From: a bacterium
Lineage (GTDB): Bacteria > UBA9089 > UBA9088
Length of the DNA: 8,583 nucleotides
NCBI GenBank assembly: GCA_040756715.1
Contig: JBFLYE010000092.1
Coordinates: forward strand, 1-8,583
Direction of reading: 5' to 3'
Below, piece after piece: positions 4,047 to 8,583 of the stretch. The notes under the pieces are model-generated. The model saw only the letters and a list, made by a program, of their open reading frames with translations. It did no database searches and was not told the origin of the DNA. A program made the translations under genes and the position numbers. How positions within the stretch are numbered: position 1 is the stretch's first letter; every line of letters begins with the position of its first letter.

Positions 4047-5735
4047 CTATAGCTCTTTCCTTATGTTTTGTAAAAATATAAGCCTTTCTGCAATCCTCTT
4101 AAAGCAAGGAGAAGCAACAATGCTTGCATAATGTGCCTTCTTTGGTTCATCTAAAATAACCAATATGAGAATTTCTGGATTATCGGCTGGAAAAAATCCA
4201 ACAAATGATGAAACAACCTTACTTGCATCATACCTTCCTCCTACTACCTTCTCTGCTGTTCCTGTCTTTCCTGCAATTTTATATCCGGTTATCTTTGCAT
4301 TCCTTCCTGTTCCTTCTTCAACAATTGAAACCATCATATCCTTTAGTTTACTGACTGTATCCTGTGATAAAACCTCCCTTTTGGGTATAGGTTTTTCTTC
4401 TTTTATTATCTTATTGTTTAACAAAATGCTCCTTGCAACAATGGGTGAAATAAGAATGCCATTGTTGCAAATTGTAGAGAATGCAAGATAGAGTTGAATT
4501 GGTGTTACAGAAATTCCATAGCCAAATGAAAGATTTGCCTTTCTTATGTTCGTCATCCTTTTGGGAAATATCCCGGCTTCCTCCTCAATTATCCCTGTAC
4601 CTGTCTTTGTTCCAAAGCCAAATTGGGAAAGGTAAAACAAGAGCCTTTCATCTTTTAATTTTTCTATTGCTTGACTCATTCCAACATTACAGGAATTTTT
4701 AAGTACATCCCTAAATGATTGGATTCCATGCTTATGGGGGCAATATATTTTTCTGTTGCCCACCTTATATTCTCCACTACAAAAAAACCTGTCACTTTCT
4801 TTTACCAGCCCTTCTTCAAGAAGGATTCCTGCGATAATTGGTTTAAAAAGGGAGCCTGGCTCAAAAACAAAAGAAACTGCCTTATTCTTTAGGTTTTCCT
4901 TCGGTATTTTTTTCCACATCTCTTTTTCCCAGCTTGAGTAGATATTTGGGTTAAAACTTGGGATTGTGCTTTGTGCCAAAATCTCTCCTGTCTTCGGACA
5001 TCCAATAATACAAATACCACCTTTTGCAGAATATTCTTCCACTGTTTTTCTAATTTCTTCTTCTGCAATATGTTGAAGCCTTACATCTATTGCAAGATAG
5101 ACATCCCCTCCCTTTAATTCGTCGGGAAACCTCTCTTGGGTATATAAAATCCTTCCCCTTCCATCTCTCATTATCTTAGGGCTATGAGAGGAGCTTAAAA
5201 GATATTTATTAAATGATGCCTCAATCCCGGATAATCCATTTATCCTCCTTGCATCATCCTCAAATTTCACAAATCCTACAAGGTTTCCTCCTATTGTGGT
5301 ATATGGATAATACCTCTTATGTTCAACCAGAAAATCAATTCCAGAAATATTTTTTATTTTTTCTCTTATTTTTTCTCCTACCTCTACGGGAACTCGCCTT
5401 TTAAGCCAGAAAGGCTTTTCATTTCTCTTTAAATTCAATGGGTTAATTCCTAAAACCTTTAAAATCCTGGTATAATCTTTTGTGCTTATTTGTTTTGGAC
5501 GAACAAGGATGGATATAGTCTCTGCACTCATAGCAAGGATATTGCCATTTCTATCAAATATTCTTCCCCTGGGAAGGGTATAAATCTTTTGGAATGTATG
5601 GATATTATCTGCCTCCTTTTTTAATTCCTTGCTTTTTAAAACCTGAATATAAAAGAGCTTTATTAAAAGAAATATTCCAAGAATACCAAGTAGCCACCAG
5701 ATAATATATACCCTTTTTTTGTAATCGTTATACAT
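4047..5735 (-). CDS. ftsI: Class B penicillin-binding protein, peptidoglycan transpeptidase (FtsI/PBP2 type)
   Basis: The 562-residue protein cross-links peptidoglycan outside the membrane. A short cytoplasmic start leads into one membrane segment (about residues 11-30). A dimerisation region begins with the conserved PRGRIFDRNGNILA (55-68). The transpeptidase domain has all three active-site motifs: SLFK (Ser295, Lys298), SCN (348-350) and KTGT (490-493). No PASTA domains follow. Length and order fit FtsI/PBP3 of septal division; an elongation-type PBP2 usually shows a longer N-terminal part. It is last in a three-gene operon. Its ATG overlaps the upstream stop as TAATG and no strong ribosome binding site is present, so translation is probably coupled. 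The neighbours are glycan genes, not the usual mra/mur cluster, so it may be a second copy with a special role; this is inference. Confidence 0.92.
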   Translation of the reverse strand: MYNDYKKRVYIIWWLLGILGIFLLIKLFYIQVLKSKELKKEADNIHTFQKIYTLPRGRIFDRNGNILAMSAETISILVRPKQISTKDYTRILKVLGINPLNLKRNEKPFWLKRRVPVEVGEKIREKIKNISGIDFLVEHKRYYPYTTIGGNLVGFVKFEDDARRINGLSGIEASFNKYLLSSSHSPKIMRDGRGRILYTQERFPDELKGGDVYLAIDVRLQHIAEEEIRKTVEEYSAKGGICIIGCPKTGEILAQSTIPSFNPNIYSSWEKEMWKKIPKENLKNKAVSFVFEPGSLFKPIIAGILLEEGLVKESDRFFCSGEYKVGNRKIYCPHKHGIQSFRDVLKNSCNVGMSQAIEKLKDERLLFYLSQFGFGTKTGTGIIEEEAGIFPKRMTNIRKANLSFGYGISVTPIQLYLAFSTICNNGILISPIVARSILLNNKIIKEEKPIPKREVLSQDTVSKLKDMMVSIVEEGTGRNAKITGYKIAGKTGTAEKVVGGRYDASKVVSSFVGFFPADNPEILILVILDEPKKAHYASIVASPCFKRIAERLIFLQNIRKEL

Positions 5736-7531
5736 TATTTTTTAAGCGAAAGCTCAACCAAGAATTCACCCTTTTTTATTTTTTTAAAATCTCCATCCCT
5801 AAATTCATAAGACCTTCCAAATGTGTATGTTGTATCATAAGGAATGGCAAGGGTTCCCTCTTTAACCTCAAAAACAAAAGAATTCACCCCATTCTTTAAA
5901 ATGCCCTTATCAACAAAGCAAGTATATGGATTTATTAACCCTTTTGTATAAGGAAAATCAATTGCAGAGGATGGGCTTTCATTGATTTTTAATTCAACAA
6001 TTGTGTTTGGTAATGTTCCGTACTTAAATTTTAACGATATTTCTTTAAATTTTAAAAGGTCTTCCTCTATTACAATCTCCTTTTTGCATTTTGTTCCTCT
6101 ATTAAGAACAAGACAATTTTGACCCCTCCATTCTTCTGATGTATCCTTAATGGTTATTTCCTTCTCTTCTTTTATATGAAAACCATCTTGATAAATAATG
6201 GGAACAAAATTGGCATAAATATCATTTTTCCAACCCAAAATAATTCCAAGAAGAAGGGGGAAAAATGAAAAAGCCAATTTTTTATATTCAGCCTCCTTTA
6301 CCTTATCATATATCCATGATATTGCAAATGAGGAAAAAATGACCATAACAGGGACAACCACAAGCCTGTGCCTTCCAGTAACAAAAAAGGCAATAAGGAT
6401 GATGATGTAAGAAAGAAAGAAGAGATGAAGAAGAAGGGCATTCCTTCTAAAGGATAAGCATATCCCAAGAAATGCTAAAGGTGCAATTACTCCAAATCCA
6501 ATAAAGAATGGAAGCTTTAATAGGGGAGAATATCCCTTTACTTGGCCGTAGTTCACATTGTTTATATCCTCATAGTTATCCCAGAAGAAAAAGAATTTTG
6601 TTAATAAAAGGGCGATGAATTTCTTCGGCTTTTCTTTAATAAATCTTAAAACCTCCTCAATATATGCCCTATCCCCTATTTCTTCTAATCTTTTCTCTAA
6701 ATTATGAGAGGGAAGTGGCTGAAGGTATCTTCCATTTGCCTTTTCATTGTTTCCAATCCAGAGGTTTACCGGCCCATTGGTTGAAATAAGGATAAATTTC
6801 TTTGAAGCAATATAATTCATTATGGTGGCAGGAGAGATGGTAAGAAAGGTAATTAGGCAAAGAAAAGCAAATCTTATAAGCCTTGAGCCGGAAGCCTTAA
6901 GCCTTGAGCTTTTTAGCATCCATAAAAGAATAAATGGAAGAAAAAACAATGCAGTAGCCCTTGTCAGTGCAGAAAGCCCTAAAAATAGGCCAGAGAGAAT
7001 AATATTTTTAAGTTTTCTCTCTTTTTCAAGCCTTAAGATAAAAAATAGTGAAGCGGTATTTAAGAAAACAGAGAAAGATTCAAGGAGAATAAGCCCTTCA
7101 TGAATCAAAAACATATCGTAGATTATAGATAAAAAAAGGGAGATTAAGGCAATCCGGCTTCCAAATACAATATTTGCTATAAAATAAATAAAAAGGCAAG
7201 TAAAGACTCCTAAGAGCATTTGAATAAGCCTTGCAATATAAAGATTGTGTCCAAAAAAGAAATAGATAAAACTGAGAAAATATGAGTATAGAGGGCAATA
7301 ATAGTAAGGTGCTGGATGCTTTCCTTTAAGGATATCCTGTGCTTGTGCATCATATGTAACCATATCCGTCCCAGAGGGAAGAGAATAAAATGTCGGGTCG
7401 TTTTTTTCAATACTTTGTAGGTGAATAATTCTAAAAAGAAGCCCAAGGATAATGAAAAACACAATAAGGAAAAATCCTTTATTTAATACCTTTTTGGGCT
7501 TATTTGAAGGTCTTTTTTTCTTTAACCTCAA
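5735..7531 (-). CDS. GT39-type membrane glycosyltransferase (dolichyl-phosphate-mannose mannosyltransferase-like)
   Basis: The 598-residue protein has a Lys/Arg-rich start, a first membrane segment (about 19-37) and the loop TDMVTYDAQAQDIL (55-68). The acidic residue here is the usual catalytic site in GT-C enzymes that take sugar from polyprenyl-phosphate. About ten further membrane segments follow up to residue 435, with GRHRLVVVPV at 386-395. The last 160 residues form a soluble domain, probably extracytoplasmic, of unknown function. It likely transfers a lipid-carried sugar to a glycan, lipid or protein outside the membrane; the acceptor is unknown. The start is TTG at 7531, 11 bases after AGGAGG; no ATG is in frame before residue 57. 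Its start overlaps the upstream gene by 32 nt and its stop overlaps ftsI by 1 nt. Confidence 0.82.
   Translation of the reverse strand: MRLKKKRPSNKPKKVLNKGFFLIVFFIILGLLFRIIHLQSIEKNDPTFYSLPSGTDMVTYDAQAQDILKGKHPAPYYYCPLYSYFLSFIYFFFGHNLYIARLIQMLLGVFTCLFIYFIANIVFGSRIALISLFLSIIYDMFLIHEGLILLESFSVFLNTASLFFILRLEKERKLKNIILSGLFLGLSALTRATALFFLPFILLWMLKSSRLKASGSRLIRFAFLCLITFLTISPATIMNYIASKKFILISTNGPVNLWIGNNEKANGRYLQPLPSHNLEKRLEEIGDRAYIEEVLRFIKEKPKKFIALLLTKFFFFWDNYEDINNVNYGQVKGYSPLLKLPFFIGFGVIAPLAFLGICLSFRRNALLLHLFFLSYIIILIAFFVTGRHRLVVVPVMVIFSSFAISWIYDKVKEAEYKKLAFSFFPLLLGIILGWKNDIYANFVPIIYQDGFHIKEEKEITIKDTSEEWRGQNCLVLNRGTKCKKEIVIEEDLLKFKEISLKFKYGTLPNTIVELKINESPSSAIDFPYTKGLINPYTCFVDKGILKNGVNSFVFEVKEGTLAIPYDTTYTFGRSYEFRDGDFKKIKKGEFLVELSLKK
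6877..6909 (-). repeat. In-frame 12-nt direct repeat within the glycosyltransferase gene
   Basis: TAAGCCTTGAGC occurs at 6877-6888 and 6898-6909, 21 nt apart, which is exactly seven codons. It encodes the loop SSRLKASGSRLIRF between two membrane segments (residues 208-221). The low-complexity word differs from its surroundings and looks like an in-frame repeat insertion in a tolerant loop. Confidence 0.65.
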
Positions 7532-8498
7532 AGAAGATAATTCCTCCTATGAAGGAAATAATAAAAATAGGGATTATAAAATATCCAATTCTAAAATTAG
7601 AAAGAGCGATAGATAATAGACCTAAGATTATGCCAATAAGATAAAGCAATAAAACAGCTTTTGTGTGTGTTAATCCAAGGGCTACTAATCTATGGGATGT
7701 ATGATCTTTACCTCCCTCACTTACCTTAATCCTTCTACAAATCCTTGATATGGTAACTAGGGTTGTATCAAATATGGGAAGGCCTAAAACAATGATAGGA
7801 ATAACCCAGCTAAAGGAAACATTAGGAGAAAACCTTAACTTTATACCAATAATGCTTAACATAAAGCCAATAAACATAGACCCAGTATCTCCCATAAAGA
7901 TTTTTGCCGGTTTAAAATTATACCTTAAAAACCCGAGGCAACTTCCAGCTAGAGCAACTGAGAAAGAGGCTATTAAAAATTGGCCTTCACCGCTTGAAAG
8001 AAGAAAGAAAAAGAAGGAGGATATGGCTGCTATTCCAACCGATAGACCATCCATATTGTCTAATAGATTAAAGGCATTTGTCATCCCTACAATCCATAAA
8101 AATGTAAAGGGAATGTCAATATTTGGATTACTTGTAAAGGAGATACTTGTTCCAAAGATTATTACAAGCCATGCTGCGGCTATTTGGAAAGAAAGCTTTA
8201 AAAATGGAGAAAAACCTTTTATGTCATCAATAAATCCAATAAGGACAATTAAGAGGGAAGAGATGATTACAGCAACCATCTCTTCTGATGGCCTTGAGAA
8301 TAAAGAAAAAACAAGGAGAAAGACAATTGCAATTACAAAGCCACCAAGTAAAGGAATAGGTTCTAAATGGATCTTTCTTCCTCCTGGAAGATCAACTATA
8401 TTAAACTTTAAAGCAATCTTTCTAATTATGGGTGTTCCTATTAAGGCTCCAAAGAGGGAGGCAAGGAATATCCAAAGATAGATTATAGTATCTTCCAT
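7500..8498 (-). CDS. WecA/TagO-family polyprenyl-phosphate sugar-1-phosphate transferase
   Basis: The 332-residue integral membrane protein belongs to glycosyltransferase family 4 (MraY/WecA). It joins a sugar phosphate from a UDP-sugar, usually UDP-GlcNAc, to undecaprenyl phosphate and so starts a lipid-linked glycan. Motifs in order: DLPGGRKIHLEPIPLLGG (36-53), DDIKGFSPFLK (91-101) with the metal-binding Asp pair, NAFNLLDNMDGL (141-152), FMGDTGS (201-207), FDTT (243-246) and GGKDHTSHRL (262-271). The His-x-x-His-Arg ending marks the WecA/TagO branch and argues against MraY. About ten membrane helices are expected. The exact sugar is not fixed by sequence. It is first in the operon and overlaps the next gene by 32 nt. 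No Shine-Dalgarno is visible before ATG 8498. Confidence 0.88.
   Translation of the reverse strand: MEDTIIYLWIFLASLFGALIGTPIIRKIALKFNIVDLPGGRKIHLEPIPLLGGFVIAIVFLLVFSLFSRPSEEMVAVIISSLLIVLIGFIDDIKGFSPFLKLSFQIAAAWLVIIFGTSISFTSNPNIDIPFTFLWIVGMTNAFNLLDNMDGLSVGIAAISSFFFFLLSSGEGQFLIASFSVALAGSCLGFLRYNFKPAKIFMGDTGSMFIGFMLSIIGIKLRFSPNVSFSWVIPIIVLGLPIFDTTLVTISRICRRIKVSEGGKDHTSHRLVALGLTHTKAVLLLYLIGIILGLLSIALSNFRIGYFIIPIFIISFIGGIIFFEVKEKKTFK
7543..7548 (-). promoter_or_regulatory. Shine-Dalgarno for the TTG-started glycosyltransferase gene
   Basis: On the minus strand AGGAGG lies inside the end of the upstream gene, 11 bases before TTG 7531. The spacing is slightly long, but no other in-frame start codon is near, so this site supports TTG as the start. 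Confidence 0.6.
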
Positions 8499-8509
8499 TA
8501 CTTAGTGCA

Positions 8510-8539
8510 AAAATAGATAGGGTTGTGTTTATCTGTTAA
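8510..8539 (-). promoter_or_regulatory. Candidate sigma-70 type promoter of the envelope operon
   Basis: On the minus strand TTAACA (8534-8539) and TATTTT (8510-8515) are 18 bases apart and resemble -35 and -10 boxes. Transcription would start near 8503, only about five bases before ATG 8498. That would give an almost leaderless mRNA and fit the missing ribosome binding site. In an AT-rich region such matches arise easily, so this is tentative. Confidence 0.3.
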
Positions 8540-8583
8540 AAATTCATCCACCTTTTAAGAAATTTTGAATTCTAAATTTTGAA
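8523..8583 (+). repeat. Probable further copy of the dispersed repeat at the right edge
   Basis: TTGTGTTTATCT at 8523-8534 is a weak match to the repeat core. It is followed after about 26 nt by AATTTTGAATTCTAAATTTT (8561-8580), the same core-then-tract order as the other copies. The copy runs off the window. Confidence 0.4.

Noticed and set aside
7750-8481. Plus-strand open frame of 243 codons
   Set aside because: It is antisense to the WecA/TagO-family gene, whose motifs are all intact; its composition is that of a shadow frame.

Overview
The window is AT-rich in its non-coding parts and in the right-hand operon. It most likely comes from an uncultured, probably anaerobic, Gram-negative-type bacterium; the sequence alone does not fix the phylum. 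It has two halves that converge near position 3830-4047.

Left half (about 1-3830, all genes on +): a gene-cassette array of integron type. Three attC recombination sites lie at 302-433, 2617-2679 and 3339-3396. Each has an outer R''/R' pair (RYYYAAC / GTTRRRY), a 5/6-nt unpaired spacer, a paired stem and two unpaired bases on the left arm. They define: the end of cassette 1 (a truncated VapC-type PIN-domain remnant); cassette 2 (428-2673, unusually long, with a broken DUF3795 gene, a DUF2461 gene and a QueG-like double [4Fe-4S] protein with C-terminal HEAT-type repeats); cassette 3 (2674-3390, a RelE/ParE-type toxin with its small antitoxin); and cassette 4 (from 3391, a retropepsin-like aspartyl protease with no recognisable attC after it). 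In cassettes 2 and 3 the two ends match each other for 10 nt, as expected of real excisable cassettes. No integrase is present. By the usual layout intI and attI would lie left of position 1, or the array is a CALIN (attC cluster lacking an integrase).

Right half (4047-8498, all genes on -): a compact envelope operon. Transcription order is a WecA/TagO-family polyprenyl-phosphate sugar-1-phosphate transferase, then a GT39-type membrane glycosyltransferase, then a class B penicillin-binding protein (FtsI/PBP2 type). The genes overlap by 32 and 1 nt. Together they suggest lipid-linked glycan initiation and glycosyl transfer next to peptidoglycan transpeptidation.

The gaps between genes hold a dispersed repeat. 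A core close to CGTATGTGTTTAGCTAA is followed, in its own orientation, by an AT-rich tract built from TTGAATTTTGAA or AATTGCAAATTT words. Five or six copies are visible, on both strands. One copy lies inside cassette 3 and another abuts the truncated PIN gene. An exact 17-bp inverted pair brackets attC3 plus the protease gene.
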